Positions 8,405-17,947 of a DNA stretch of 64,000 bases are shown piece after piece. The stretch spans positions 62,001-126,000 of the forward strand of contig JASKLO010000001.1 of NCBI GenBank assembly GCA_030153605.1. The letters run 5' to 3'. The DNA is from Thermosipho sp. (in: thermotogales). Lineage in GTDB: Bacteria > Thermotogota > Thermotogae > Thermotogales > Fervidobacteriaceae. The notes beneath the pieces were generated by a model that had not been told where the DNA came from, ran no database searches, and was given only the letters and a program-made list of their open reading frames with translations. Both the position numbers and the translations under genes were made by a program. Positions within the stretch are counted from its first letter, which is position 1; the number at the start of each line of letters is the position of its first letter.

Positions 8405-9606
8405 TTCTTTTCAATTATATATTGAAGCGCTCTTTTTACATAAGGATCATTGATATCGACTTCTGTAAATTCTTTTGTATAATCCACGACTTCCTCTTCA
8501 TGAGAAATTTCAGAAGCTTCATCAGTTACCCATATATCAGGTTCTATACCAACTTTATGTATGTCCCTTCCGCTTGGAGTCTTGTAATGTGCAATAGTAA
8601 TGTATGCAACTCCTCCATTACTTAATGGAAAACCACTTTGTACTGATCCTTTACCAAAAGTCTTTTGACCAATTATGACTGCTCTATTGTTATCTTTTAA
8701 AGCTCCTGTAATAATTTCAGATGCTGAAGCAGAACCACCATTTACTAATACTACTAAAGGAACTTTTGGAAAGTTATTTCCTTTGCTTTCATATCTTTCA
8801 ACAGGCCCCACACGTGGCTCTACAGTTACAATTAACTTTCCAGCATCCAAGAACATACTTCCAATCTCAACTGCACTGTCTAAATAACCACCCGGATTAT
8901 CTCTTAAATCGAAAATTAAAGCTACAACTCCTTTATCATAGACCTTTTTCAATATTTCTTCAAGTTTAGAAGCTGAAGGTTGGTTAAAACGTGTTAGCCT
9001 TATATATCCAATTCTTCCAATTTCACTTTCAATATACCCGTACTTAACAGGTATAATTTTTATAATTTCTCTTACTATCTCAAATTCAATTATTTCTTCC
9101 CCTCTTAGGACTGTTATTTTAACCTTTGTTCCAGGTTCGCCGCGCATCATATTTACTGCTTCAATGTAAGAAACATTTTTTACAGGAGTACTATCAATTT
9201 GAATTATTAAATCTCCAGCTTTTAAACCTGCTCTCCAGGCTGGAGTTCCATACATTGGACTAATTACTTTTATAGCTTTATACTCTGAATCATAAGTAAC
9301 CTCTATTCCTAAGCCACCATATTCTCCTTGATTTTCTATAGACTGTTCCTCATAAATTTCTTTGTTGTAATAGTAACTAAAGTCATCGCCAAGACCTTTT
9401 ATAAGTCCATCAATTCCATAATCTATCACTTTATCAACATCAACATTTTCAATGTCGTAGTAATAATTTAAAATATAATACAACGTCTCAGCAAGTGGTG
9501 TCATTTTTTGCTGAAATTCTTTATCAGTTGCACCTGTTAAAACTACACTTCCAAGAAGCACAAAAATTAATAGTGAAACTATCGTTATAAATCGTTTTTT
9601 AGTCAC
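8401..9606 (-). CDS. ctpA: C-terminal processing peptidase, S41 family
   Basis: This is a carboxyl-terminal processing serine protease of about 401 residues. It has an N-terminal signal/anchor helix, a PDZ domain (GGLGIEV through GDLIIQIDSTPV) and the S41 catalytic core. The nucleophile lies in GGSASASE and the general-base Lys in GQKTFGKGSVQ, the usual Ser/Lys dyad. A peptidoglycan-binding tail is absent. I chose the GTG at 9606, six bases after GGAGGTG; an in-frame TTG at 9621 lies inside that SD. It overlaps the 3' end of trmI by 8 bp. It probably trims or degrades exported proteins. Confidence 0.93.
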   Translation of the reverse strand: MTKKRFITIVSLLIFVLLGSVVLTGATDKEFQQKMTPLAETLYYILNYYYDIENVDVDKVIDYGIDGLIKGLGDDFSYYYNKEIYEEQSIENQGEYGGLGIEVTYDSEYKAIKVISPMYGTPAWRAGLKAGDLIIQIDSTPVKNVSYIEAVNMMRGEPGTKVKITVLRGEEIIEFEIVREIIKIIPVKYGYIESEIGRIGYIRLTRFNQPSASKLEEILKKVYDKGVVALIFDLRDNPGGYLDSAVEIGSMFLDAGKLIVTVEPRVGPVERYESKGNNFPKVPLVVLVNGGSASASEIITGALKDNNRAVIIGQKTFGKGSVQSGFPLSNGGVAYITIAHYKTPSGRDIHKVGIEPDIWVTDEASEISHEEEVVDYTKEFTEVDINDPYVKRALQYIIEKK

Positions 9607-10390
9607 TAAAAACACCTCCAATTTTTCTTAACACTTTCGTTGCAAATACCAAATAAGTTGTATGAGCTACCATTCTATCAAAAGGTCTCAATCTATCTGG
9701 TACTGGTTTGTACCTTCTCATCAAATTTTCCCAAACTTCAATATCAATAAATGGATATTCATATAATTTTTCAAGAACTTCCTGAACCTGATTAGTGGTA
9801 GGACAAATAATTCCCATTTTTCCTCCACCTTTTAGTGCTGACCAACATTGTTGAATATAATTGTATGGATCAGGCACATCTAACATTAATGCATCTACTT
9901 CTGTTTCATCAAAACCATTTGCTATATCTCTTAATTTTAAATCAACAAAATCAATTAAACCCCACTCTTCAAGATTCTTTTTTGCTAGATTATAAAAATC
10001 TTCTCTTCGTTCATAACCATAAACTTTTCCAGTACTACCAACAATTCTAGCAAATGCTCCACACATTGCACCACTACCAACACCTGTATCAATTACTCTA
10101 TCTCCAGGTTTTATATCTAATTTAAAAAGTATATATGAGGCATCTTTAGGATAAATTATTTGCGTTCTTCTTCTCATATTGAAAATCAAATCGATATAAG
10201 TTGGTTTTAATAAATAAAACACTCTCTTTTTCTTACCTAAGATAATCTGATCACCAAATTCTTTTCCAATTATCTCATTCATATCAACATGACCTAAATG
10301 AGTACCTTTCTTTTTATTAGCTTCAACTTTCAATATAATTTTACTACCATCTTCGCCGTATAATAAAACTTTATCTCCTTCTTTAATCAA
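9599..10390 (-). CDS. trmI: tRNA (adenine-N1)-methyltransferase, TrmI type
   Basis: This SAM-dependent enzyme of about 263 residues makes m1A58 in the T-loop of tRNAs, a modification linked to thermal stability. A small N-terminal beta domain (about 1-75) comes before the Rossmann fold. The SAM motif DTGVGSGAMCGAFARIVG and the catalytic DVPDPYNY are clear. The TTG at 10390, seven bases after AAAGGAGG, is the best start; a frame extending to 10420 would overlap the upstream gene and lacks an SD. T-loop modification is a common feature of thermophiles. Confidence 0.93.
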   Translation of the reverse strand: MIKEGDKVLLYGEDGSKIILKVEANKKKGTHLGHVDMNEIIGKEFGDQIILGKKKRVFYLLKPTYIDLIFNMRRRTQIIYPKDASYILFKLDIKPGDRVIDTGVGSGAMCGAFARIVGSTGKVYGYERREDFYNLAKKNLEEWGLIDFVDLKLRDIANGFDETEVDALMLDVPDPYNYIQQCWSALKGGGKMGIICPTTNQVQEVLEKLYEYPFIDIEVWENLMRRYKPVPDRLRPFDRMVAHTTYLVFATKVLRKIGGVFSD

Positions 10391-10403
10391 CTTTTTTCCT
10401 CCT

Positions 10404-10865
10404 TTAAAAACTATAACCAAATTGAATTGGTATAGCGTCTATCTTAATATTATCGTACAAATAAATTACTTCATATGAAAAACCTATAAAGAATTTCTGG
10501 AAATAATATCTAATACCTGCAAAAATTGCATATCCAATTGATGAAAACTCCATATTTAATGGAAAAACAGCTCCGCCTTTTCCAAATACAGAAAATATTC
10601 CTGAAGAAGTTTGAGTATCATATTTTCCAAAAGACATTAATGAAAAGAACAAGTTATCTACATCTGTATTAATCGTCAACAAACTCAAAGAAAAACCAAA
10701 TTGCGTGTTGTTATTATCACTCAACGGGAAATCTAGTGATATATCAAAAAAACTGTTTAATGTACTTTCAGGAGTAAAAACATAGTCGAAACCACCATAA
10801 ATATCAAATGAAAATGCAAAAGTTCCCAAAAGAATTAAACTGAAAATAAAAAGTATTTTTCTCAT
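10404..10865 (-). CDS. Small putative outer-membrane beta-barrel protein
   Basis: This 153-residue protein has a signal peptide (MRKILFIFSLILLGTFAFSF). The alternating hydrophobic pattern, rich in Phe, Tyr, Gly and Ser, looks like about eight short strands. The C-terminus is Tyr-Ser-Phe, the aromatic end expected of outer-membrane barrels. No enzyme motif is present and no family is recognised. The ATG has a strong SD (GGAGGTGA). It lies 3 bp after an LCP-like gene inside the long minus-strand run. Confidence 0.65.
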   Translation of the reverse strand: MRKILFIFSLILLGTFAFSFDIYGGFDYVFTPESTLNSFFDISLDFPLSDNNNTQFGFSLSLLTINTDVDNLFFSLMSFGKYDTQTSSGIFSVFGKGGAVFPLNMEFSSIGYAIFAGIRYYFQKFFIGFSYEVIYLYDNIKIDAIPIQFGYSF

Positions 10866-10868
10866 GGT

Positions 10869-11597
10869 TCACCTCCTAATTTCCTCTTTCATTTGATTTA
10901 ATTTTTCTAAATCTATATATAGTCTATGAATTGTTTTATTAAGTACTTTTATCTCAAGAGGATTTTCAGTCATAGTTGGTAAATCTAACATCCTTACACT
11001 GTAAGTTCCAAATGAATAAATAAGTTTTGCAAGCCCTTCAGAAGTAAGTGATGTTTCTGGGCGTAATTTTTTTACTACTCCATCTAATTTCAAATAATCT
11101 AAAACTTTTAAACCTCTTTGTGAAAGTTTATCAAATAAATCCTCAAAATTACTTGCATTAATTCCAAGACTTGATGCAAATTCATTAAATTTTTCATGGT
11201 TGAACACTACATAATAGTCATAAATAGCTTTTATACCCAACATATCAGCTAGTAAACTTTCAGATAACTTTGGATTACTAAAATCTATTTGTTGTTTAGT
11301 TTGAGAATTATATGAATGGTCCTTCACTCTAGTAATATAAACACTTCTTTTACTACCATCTACTATTATAAAATATCCTATATTATTCAAATTAGAACTA
11401 CCCAAATTATCTGATTCATCATTTCCAAACTTAGATGAATTTATAAAAAAGTAGATGCTAATTGTTGACGGATTAAACTCGGCTGAATTTTTAACTGAAT
11501 AAATTTTCCAAAAAAATAAACCGCCAACTATAAGGAGAGCTATTACAATAACTGATATCCATAAGCCTAAACTACTTCTTTGTTTTCTTCTTCTCAT
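10869..11597 (-). CDS. LytR/CpsA/Psr-like membrane protein, degenerate
   Basis: This 242-residue protein has a basic N-terminus, one membrane helix (about 12-32) and an extracytoplasmic domain. The stretch YDYYVVFNHEKFNEFASSLGI resembles the D-Y-Y-V-x-V-x-x-x-x-F-x-x-L-I-x-x-x-G-G region of LCP proteins, which attach polymers to peptidoglycan. The usual Arg/Asp catalytic pairs are not apparent, so activity is doubtful. The position directly after yqeK matches the yqeK-LCP order seen in many Firmicutes and supports the assignment. It could also be a Thermotogales-specific relative without transferase activity. Confidence 0.55.
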   Translation of the reverse strand: MRRRKQRSSLGLWISVIVIALLIVGGLFFWKIYSVKNSAEFNPSTISIYFFINSSKFGNDESDNLGSSNLNNIGYFIIVDGSKRSVYITRVKDHSYNSQTKQQIDFSNPKLSESLLADMLGIKAIYDYYVVFNHEKFNEFASSLGINASNFEDLFDKLSQRGLKVLDYLKLDGVVKKLRPETSLTSEGLAKLIYSFGTYSVRMLDLPTMTENPLEIKVLNKTIHRLYIDLEKLNQMKEEIRR

Positions 11598-11598
11598 A

Positions 11599-12183
11599 TT
11601 ATATTCCTCCTTTTTTCTTAAAAATTAAACTATTCCAGCTTTCAACACTTTCAGGTAAAATTAACAAATCTCTTGAAAGAGCGTAAATTATTTTATTCCT
11701 TAAAACTTCAAAATAAGCAATATCGATATCTTTAAAAGCTAGTTTTCTTAATTCGTTTACATTGGGATAAGTTCTAGTTTCTTCCAAAGAATCTGCTAAA
11801 AATAAAACTTTTCCATATATACCAAAATCCTTATATCCTGATGTATGATATGCAATGCCTGAAAGTATATCTACATCATATATTTTGAATCTTCTTTTAA
11901 CAAATTCAGCTGCAACTTTGCCGTGCAAAAGGATTGGATTTGTTTTATCATGTAATGTAATTTCAATTGAATAAACCTGAGAAATTTTAAAAAGCTTATC
12001 ATATTTAATATCTCTAAATAAATCGTGTGAATAACCCATAAATTCAGCAATTGTTTGATCAAGATTATGTATTTTAGCTAAAGCCTTTGCAAACTTTGCA
12101 GTTCCTTCAACGTGAGGTTGCCTTTCTTCTTTAACCATTATTTTTGCAATTTCTTTAATCTCTGCAAGATCTTTATATGTCAA
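11599..12183 (-). CDS. yqeK: HD-domain hydrolase, YqeK family
   Basis: This 194-residue metal-dependent HD protein has the N-terminal His in QPHVEGT, HD in YSHDLFRD, and downstream His residues in KTNPILLHG and AYHTSG, the expected ligand order. YqeK members hydrolyse diadenosine tetraphosphate (Ap4A) symmetrically. The start is a TTG that overlaps the stop of the DUF503 gene (TTGA) and follows AAGGAGGTG. In other bacteria yqeK sits beside nadD and rsfS; neither is here, but the LCP-like neighbour is kept. Confidence 0.88.
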   Translation of the reverse strand: MTYKDLAEIKEIAKIMVKEERQPHVEGTAKFAKALAKIHNLDQTIAEFMGYSHDLFRDIKYDKLFKISQVYSIEITLHDKTNPILLHGKVAAEFVKRRFKIYDVDILSGIAYHTSGYKDFGIYGKVLFLADSLEETRTYPNVNELRKLAFKDIDIAYFEVLRNKIIYALSRDLLILPESVESWNSLIFKKKGGI

Positions 12184-12458
12184 TCATACACCTCCTTTAT
12201 TACATTTTCTACTGTATAGAATTTTTCTAAATAATCCTCTAAACTTTCCATTGTTTTATAAGCAGAGTTTTTATTAATACTAACAAATGAAATAGCCAAA
12301 TTAATATATTGCTTAGAATCTTGCATATCATTTTCTATAACTGAAATATTAAATTTGTTTTTTAAATCGGAAATTAATCTTTTTACAATTGAACGTTTTT
12401 CTTTCAAAGAGTTTACTCCAAAAAGTTTTATGTCAAATTCCATATAACAAACAGGCAT
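12180..12458 (-). CDS. DUF503 family protein
   Basis: This small protein of 92 residues matches the DUF503 family. It has the marks SLKEKRSIVKRLI, FNISVIE and a hydrophobic strand NLAISFVSI. Members fold as a ferredoxin-like alpha/beta sandwich and often sit near rbfA or translation genes, but the function is unproven. I chose the ATG at 12458, which follows GAGGAG and begins one base after the hslV stop; a longer frame to 12509 lies within hslV and has no SD. Likely co-translated with hslV. Confidence 0.82.
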   Translation of the reverse strand: MPVCYMEFDIKLFGVNSLKEKRSIVKRLISDLKNKFNISVIENDMQDSKQYINLAISFVSINKNSAYKTMESLEDYLEKFYTVENVIKEVYD

Positions 12459-12459
12459 T

Positions 12460-12996
12460 TTACAGCTCCTCAATAGTAAAATTATCATTGGTATATATAC
12501 ATATTTCACTTGCGATTTTAATGGCTTCTAAAGCTATTTCTTTAGCACTTAAATCAGTGTGTCTCAAAAGAGCTCTTCCCGCAGCAATTGCATATGGAGA
12601 ACCTGATCCTATTGAAGCTATATCATCTTCAGGTTGAATCACTTCACCTGTTCCAGATACTATTAATGTATAATCTTTATCAGCAACAAGAAGCATTGCT
12701 TCAAGTCTCCTTAAAATTCTGTCAGTCCTCCAATCTTTAGCAAGTTCTACAGCAGCTTTAAGAAGATTTCCACCCCATTCTCTATATTTTGCTTCAAATC
12801 TATCAAAAAGTGCCATTGCGTCAGCAACTGAACCTGCAAATCCAGCCAAAACTTTTCCGTCGCCCATTTTTCTAACTTTTTTAGCATTACCTTTCATAAC
12901 TGTATTTCCATATGTTACCTGTCCATCAGAAACCATTACAACAGAATTATTTCTTCTAACACAAACTACGGTTGTGGATTTCCAATTATTTTCCAC
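12460..12996 (-). CDS. hslV: ATP-dependent protease proteolytic subunit HslV
   Basis: This 178-residue peptidase subunit belongs to the proteasome-like HslUV (ClpQY) complex. A short propeptide (MENNWKS) is removed before the catalytic Thr of [28 protein letters not shown] and GFAGSVADA are strong family marks. It starts at GTG behind GGAGGTGA. The partner ATPase gene hslU usually lies next to it but is not in this window; the downstream gene is DUF503 instead. An unlinked hslU, or use of another unfoldase, must be assumed. Confidence 0.95.
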   Translation of the reverse strand: MENNWKSTTVVCVRRNNSVVMVSDGQVTYGNTVMKGNAKKVRKMGDGKVLAGFAGSVADAMALFDRFEAKYREWGGNLLKAAVELAKDWRTDRILRRLEAMLLVADKDYTLIVSGTGEVIQPEDDIASIGSGSPYAIAAGRALLRHTDLSAKEIALEAIKIASEICIYTNDNFTIEEL

Positions 12997-13000
12997 AATT

Positions 13001-14005
13001 TCACCTCCATAACTTTGCAGCTTTTTTTAATCTATTCATTACTGAAAATAGTATACCACTTTCTTGAAAAGCTTCTATAAAACCAATGTCAAAATTACTT
13101 TTATCAAAATCTCTTAAAGTTTTAAACAAATTTTGTGCAATAGAAAATGGTTTTTCAAGAGTGCCAATAACTATAAATCTATTTTTAGGATAAAATCTTG
13201 TATGTTCTTTAGGGGCTATAACCACACCATTTTCTTTTTCTAAAATCTCTAAAATTTTATCTCGATCTTTTTCAAAAAACATATAAAGTGGTTTTTCGGG
13301 AGCATAATGTCTATATTTCATACCAGGAGCTTTTGGATTTTCAACCTGTTTAGCTGTTCTTATAAATTCAGGAATTTCAACTTTACCAAATATATTTTCC
13401 AATTCTTCAACTGTAATAGGACCAGGTCTTAAAATTATAGGAATATCAGCAGATAAATCTATTATTGTAGATTCAAGTCCAAAAGGAGTTTTGCCTGAAT
13501 CTATAATACACTCAATTTTTCCAAATAAATCTTCAATTACTGCATTACTATCAGTCGGACTTGGCTTACCAGAAAGATTAGCACTTGGAGCTGCAATAAA
13601 ACCAACTTCTTTACAAAGTAAATTTGCAACTGGATGCGCTGGTATTCTAACACCTACAGTATCCAAACCAGCTGTAACAACATCGGGAATTTCACTTTTC
13701 TTCTTTAAAACAAATGTTATCGGTCCAGGTGTAAGCTTACGAATAATAGATTCATATTTTTCTGGAACTTCTGCTATTTCTTTCATTTTTTCAAAACTAG
13801 AAACATGCACAATTAAAGGATTATCTTGTGCTCTTCCTTTAACTTTGAAGATTTTCTCCACTGCTTTTGGATCAAAAGCATTTGCTCCTAAACCATAAAC
13901 AGTTTCAGTAGGAAAAGCTACTAATCCTTCATCTTTTAAAATTTCGGCTGGTATTTTTACATCTATTTTTCCAAGTGGATTAATTTTTAAGACAATCGTC
14001 TTCAC
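13001..14005 (-). CDS. tsaC: Threonylcarbamoyl-AMP synthase, Sua5 type
   Basis: This protein of about 334 residues makes threonylcarbamoyl-AMP from Thr, bicarbonate and ATP, the first step of the t6A37 modification of ANN-decoding tRNAs. The YrdC domain shows [27 protein letters not shown] and [11 protein letters not shown]. The extra C-terminal Sua5 domain marks the long form, unlike short TsaC. The GTG at 14005, placed after GGGGGT, is the likely start and overlaps the end of the preceding gene by 26 bp; an ATG-like extension to 14029 is less likely. Expected to work with TsaB/D/E encoded elsewhere. Confidence 0.93.
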   Translation of the reverse strand: MKTIVLKINPLGKIDVKIPAEILKDEGLVAFPTETVYGLGANAFDPKAVEKIFKVKGRAQDNPLIVHVSSFEKMKEIAEVPEKYESIIRKLTPGPITFVLKKKSEIPDVVTAGLDTVGVRIPAHPVANLLCKEVGFIAAPSANLSGKPSPTDSNAVIEDLFGKIECIIDSGKTPFGLESTIIDLSADIPIILRPGPITVEELENIFGKVEIPEFIRTAKQVENPKAPGMKYRHYAPEKPLYMFFEKDRDKILEILEKENGVVIAPKEHTRFYPKNRFIVIGTLEKPFSIAQNLFKTLRDFDKSNFDIGFIEAFQESGILFSVMNRLKKAAKLWR

Positions 14006-14858
14006 AATTATACCCCCAAAGAAAATCAAAAACCTCTAAGTAATCTTCAAGATAATCTTGAGTTATATAAACCATTTCAAAATTTTTATTCAAACCATTT
14101 AAAGTGAAATTGGCAGAACCTAAAATAACCTTATTATCAATTATCATAAATTTATGATGAAGCATCGGTTTGTCAATAATTTTAATATTTCTAATAGGAT
14201 ACTTGTTTAATTTAGAACTATAAAACCAAGAATCTGTTATTATTTTTATATCAAGTCCCTTTGATTCTTTATATTTTAAAAGCGCAAAAATTTTTTCATT
14301 AGTAAACGCAAATACAGACAGATAAATCCTATTCTTGGCATTATAAAGATGCTCTAGAATCTTTTCTTCTACATCATCATATCCTACTACTAGAAATGGT
14401 TTACAATCAACAACTTTTCCTTCTTCCCAAAGATTTAAGAACAAATTTTTGAATTGATCAATGTAATCTGAAAAAATTATCACATCATTAAATCCTGTTT
14501 TAAGGCCACTTTCTGTGAAATTTGCTGAACCGAACAAAACCCCACTATCATTAACTATAAATTTTGCATGATGTAAAGATTTTTCTCTATCAATTTTTAT
14601 AAGATCTCCAAGTTTAGGACTAGGATTTTCTAATAATATCTTTACGTCAATTCCTGATTCGTATAATCGCAAAATTTCAGTTATTATCTCTTCTTTATCT
14701 AAGCTATATGATGAAATATAAAGAAAAGTTTCCGATTTTCTTAAAAATTCAATTACTACGTTCGTCAAATCTACAAATTCAGTAAAATAAACTTGAGAAA
14801 TTCCTAAAGAAGTTAGTACTATAACAAAAACCAAAGCTATCAATTTATTTATTTTCAT
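13980..14858 (-). CDS. Secreted phospholipase D-like (HKD) protein
   Basis: This 292-residue protein has a signal peptide and two HKD repeats. The first is HHAKFIVNDSGVLFGSANFT and the second HHKFMIIDNKVILGSANFT; both have the HxK(x4)D core followed by GSxNFT. This is the minimal two-domain PLD fold seen in Nuc-like endonucleases and in some phospholipases. Signal peptide and size suggest an exported nuclease or lipase; the substrate is unclear. It starts 14 bp inside the lepA stop region, behind AGGAG. Confidence 0.85.
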   Translation of the reverse strand: MKINKLIALVFVIVLTSLGISQVYFTEFVDLTNVVIEFLRKSETFLYISSYSLDKEEIITEILRLYESGIDVKILLENPSPKLGDLIKIDREKSLHHAKFIVNDSGVLFGSANFTESGLKTGFNDVIIFSDYIDQFKNLFLNLWEEGKVVDCKPFLVVGYDDVEEKILEHLYNAKNRIYLSVFAFTNEKIFALLKYKESKGLDIKIITDSWFYSSKLNKYPIRNIKIIDKPMLHHKFMIIDNKVILGSANFTLNGLNKNFEMVYITQDYLEDYLEVFDFLWGYNCEDDCLKN

Positions 14859-16656
14859 CTTCTCCTACCTTTAAAAGAGCCAAGAATGCTTCTTGTGGTA
14901 TACTTACATTTCCTATTTCTCTAAGTTTTTTCTTTCCTTCCTTTTGTTTTTCAAGTAATTTCATTTTTCGTGTGATATCTCCACCATAACATTTTGCTAA
15001 AACATCTTTTCTTAAAGCTTTAACAGTAGATCTAGCAATAATCCTTCCACCTGCTTTTGCCTGAATTGGTATTTCAAACTGATGCTGAGGAATAAGTTCA
15101 GCAAGTTTGTCAACTAATTTTCTCGCCATAGTATATGCTTTATCCCTATGGGCAATTATTGATAGAGCATCTACTGGTTCTTTGTTTACTAAAATAGTAA
15201 CCTTCACCAGATCACTTTTTCTGTATCCAATTAATTCGTAATCCATTGAAGCATAACCTCTACTCAAAGCCTTCATTCTATCAAAAAAGTCAAAAATTAT
15301 CTCAGCAAGAGGCACTTCAAAATTAAGTACTACTCTTTCAAAACCAGCATTTTCTGTAGAGATCATGGTCCCTCTTTTTTCATTTTGTACCAAATTCATT
15401 AATTTGCCAAGATACTCAGGTGGCGTTATTATTGAAAGTTTTACATATGGCTCATATACTTCCAAAATTTCACTCTCATCAGGAAACTTTGCAGGGTCAT
15501 TAATTAACAACTCTTCTCCATTTTTCAAAATCACCTTATATTCAACGTTTGGAGCAGTTAAAATTACAGACATTTCAAATTCTCTTTCAAGCCTTTCTTT
15601 TACAACATCCATATGTAAAAGTCCAAGAAATCCGCATCTAAAACCGAAACCTAAAGCTGGAGAATGATCTGGTTTAAATACTAGTGCCGAATCATTCAAC
15701 TTTAGTTTTTCTAAAGCTTTTCGAAGCTCTTCATAATATTCAGGAACACCTGGATACATTCCCGCAAAAACCATTGGTTTAACTTCCTTGTAACCAGGTA
15801 AAGGCTCTTCTACTGGATTATTTGCATCTGTAATTGTGTCTCCAATTCTTGCATGTGAAACTTCTTTTATACCTGCAATTATATAACCAATATCTCCTGC
15901 AGTTAATGATTCAGTTGGACTCATTTCAGGTGTAAAAGCTCCAACTTCAATAACTTCATAAACCTGTTTATTTGAGAAAGTCATTATTTTATCTCCTGGT
16001 TTTACCTTCCCATCAAACACTCTAACATAGACAATAACTCCTCTATATTTATCGTACTTTGCATCGAAAATTAAAGCTTTAAGTTTTTCTTCATCTTTGC
16101 CAATTGGAGCAGGAATTTTTTCTATTATTGCTTCCAAAAGTTCTTCTACTCCTGTACCTTCTTTAGCACTAATTTTATAAATCTCCTCACCTGGGATTCC
16201 AATTAAATTTTCTATTTCTAATTCTGTTTCTACAATATTTGCATTTGGTAAATCAATTTTATTTATAACGGGAATAATCTCTAAATCGTGCTCAATAGCT
16301 TTATATGTATTTGCAACAGTTTGAGCTTGAACACCTTGAGTAGCATCAACTAAAAGTATTGCACCTTCCACCGCTGCCAAACTTCTATCTACCTCGTAAG
16401 CAAAATCTACATGACCTGGAGTATCAACGATGTTGATTTCATAAATTTGACCATCTTTTTTGGATTTGTAAAACACTCTTAGAGGGTGAGATTTTATAGT
16501 AATACCTCTTTCTCTTTCTATATCCATACTATCAAGATATTGTTCTCTCATTTTTCTTGGTTCAATTGCTCCAGTTATTTCAAGAATTCTGTCACTAAGC
16601 GTTGTTTTTCCGTGGTCTATATGAGCAATGATACTTATATTTCTAATATTCTTCAA
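14845..16656 (-). CDS. lepA: Elongation factor 4 (LepA), translational GTPase
   Basis: This 603-residue GTPase has the normal length and domain order. G1 is AHIDHGKTTL, G3 is DTPGH and G4 is NKID; after domain II come the EF-G-like domains and the LepA-specific C-terminal domain. LepA acts on ribosomes in initiation and back-translocation. It begins with TTG behind AAGGAGGG and overlaps the murD stop by 4 bp, so coupling is likely. Confidence 0.97.
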   Translation of the reverse strand: MKNIRNISIIAHIDHGKTTLSDRILEITGAIEPRKMREQYLDSMDIERERGITIKSHPLRVFYKSKKDGQIYEINIVDTPGHVDFAYEVDRSLAAVEGAILLVDATQGVQAQTVANTYKAIEHDLEIIPVINKIDLPNANIVETELEIENLIGIPGEEIYKISAKEGTGVEELLEAIIEKIPAPIGKDEEKLKALIFDAKYDKYRGVIVYVRVFDGKVKPGDKIMTFSNKQVYEVIEVGAFTPEMSPTESLTAGDIGYIIAGIKEVSHARIGDTITDANNPVEEPLPGYKEVKPMVFAGMYPGVPEYYEELRKALEKLKLNDSALVFKPDHSPALGFGFRCGFLGLLHMDVVKERLEREFEMSVILTAPNVEYKVILKNGEELLINDPAKFPDESEILEVYEPYVKLSIITPPEYLGKLMNLVQNEKRGTMISTENAGFERVVLNFEVPLAEIIFDFFDRMKALSRGYASMDYELIGYRKSDLVKVTILVNKEPVDALSIIAHRDKAYTMARKLVDKLAELIPQHQFEIPIQAKAGGRIIARSTVKALRKDVLAKCYGGDITRKMKLLEKQKEGKKKLREIGNVSIPQEAFLALLKVGEDENK

Positions 16657-17930
16657 CTTTTTCCCTCCTTAAGCTGCATTACAATTTGTTTAAAATATTC
16701 TCCTCTGTCTTCAAAATTTTTAAACGCATCAAAACTAGCTCCTCCAGGGCTTAACATAATAACATCGCCTTTTTCGGCAATGGAAAATAATTCCTCAACT
16801 GCTTCACCTAAACTTTTGAATTCAAAAAAACTTATATTTTCCTTTTCTAAATATGGTTTTAAATCTTCAATTATTGGGCCAACAACTGCCAAAGTTTTAA
16901 CATGCTTTTCAAGGACTTTAACAAGATCACTATAATCTTCCCTTTTACCAATACCTGCCATTATCAGATGAAGATTTTCATCGAAATTTTCTATTGCCCT
17001 TATTACAGCAATAGCATTAGTTGCCTTAGAATCATTGAAAAATTTAATTCCATTAATTTCTGCAACAAATTCCATTCTATGTGGTAATTTTTCAAAATCT
17101 TGTAAATAATCTATTCTAAATTCAAAACCCAAAGTTTCAATTACTGTTTGGGTTGCTGCTACATTTTCTAAAGTTTGTTTATATCTTAAGTGTTCTGGTA
17201 ATTCATCTAATCTTAGAGCCTTTTTAAACGGTATTTTCTTTGATTGAACTAAATTCAAATTTTTAATTATATACGGATCATCTGGATTGTATATAAAGAT
17301 ATCTTCTTTTTCTTGAAACTTTGCTATTTTAAATTTTGAATCTACGTAATGCTCCATATTTGGGTGCCAATTTAAATGGTTTGGATAAATATTCAAGATA
17401 ACTGATATATTAGGTTTGAAAAACTTTGACCAGTAAAGTTGAAAGCTACTAACTTCTAAAATTAAGTAATCAGCTCTCAAGTTCCCATTTAAAAGTGTTG
17501 CAACAGGAATTCCAATATTTCCGGCTAGTAATGATCTTGAATGTTTATTTAAAACATGATGTATCATTGATACTGTTGTGCTTTTACCGACTGATCCGGT
17601 AACAGCAATTATAATTGGATTCCAACCAAGCTTCTTAAATTCATTCGTACAGAATGAAATTTCAGTATCAATTGTAATGCCAAGTTTTCTAGCTTTTTCT
17701 ATTAACGGATTTTCAAAATGTATGCCAGGGCTTACCAAAATAACATCACTTTCTAAAATTTTTTCAGTATGTCCTAATTCCTCAAAATCCACATTATTTT
17801 CAATTAAAAACTTCCTATCAATTTCATTAAGTTTATTTTGATCACTAACAAAAACACTTTCTCCCTTTTTTAGGAGATATTTAAGAATCTCTTTATTACT
17901 AATTCCAAAACCTAGTAAAGCATATTTCAA
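16653..17930 (-). CDS. murD: UDP-N-acetylmuramoylalanine--D-glutamate ligase
   Basis: This Mur ligase of about 425 residues adds D-Glu to UDP-MurNAc-L-Ala in peptidoglycan synthesis. It shows the N-terminal Rossmann-like UDP-binding domain (LLGFGISN), the ATP loop VTGSVGKSTTV, the Mur motifs NIYPNHLNWH and FFNDSKATNA, and a C-terminal domain (LSPGGASFD). It is slightly shorter than average but complete. I place the start at TTG 17930 behind GGGAGTGA; a frame to 17945 starts within that SD. No other mur gene is in this window. Confidence 0.94.
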   Translation of the reverse strand: MKYALLGFGISNKEILKYLLKKGESVFVSDQNKLNEIDRKFLIENNVDFEELGHTEKILESDVILVSPGIHFENPLIEKARKLGITIDTEISFCTNEFKKLGWNPIIIAVTGSVGKSTTVSMIHHVLNKHSRSLLAGNIGIPVATLLNGNLRADYLILEVSSFQLYWSKFFKPNISVILNIYPNHLNWHPNMEHYVDSKFKIAKFQEKEDIFIYNPDDPYIIKNLNLVQSKKIPFKKALRLDELPEHLRYKQTLENVAATQTVIETLGFEFRIDYLQDFEKLPHRMEFVAEINGIKFFNDSKATNAIAVIRAIENFDENLHLIMAGIGKREDYSDLVKVLEKHVKTLAVVGPIIEDLKPYLEKENISFFEFKSLGEAVEELFSIAEKGDVIMLSPGGASFDAFKNFEDRGEYFKQIVMQLKEGKS

Positions 17931-17947
17931 GTCAATCACTCCCAAGT

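Noticed and set aside
13491-13898. 135-codon open frame antisense to sua5
   Set aside because: It is fully opposite a clear Sua5/YrdC domain and lacks an SD or a recognisable domain.
16486-16935. 149-codon open frame antisense to lepA and murD
   Set aside because: It crosses the junction of two certain genes, has no SD and the composition of a reverse-strand shadow.
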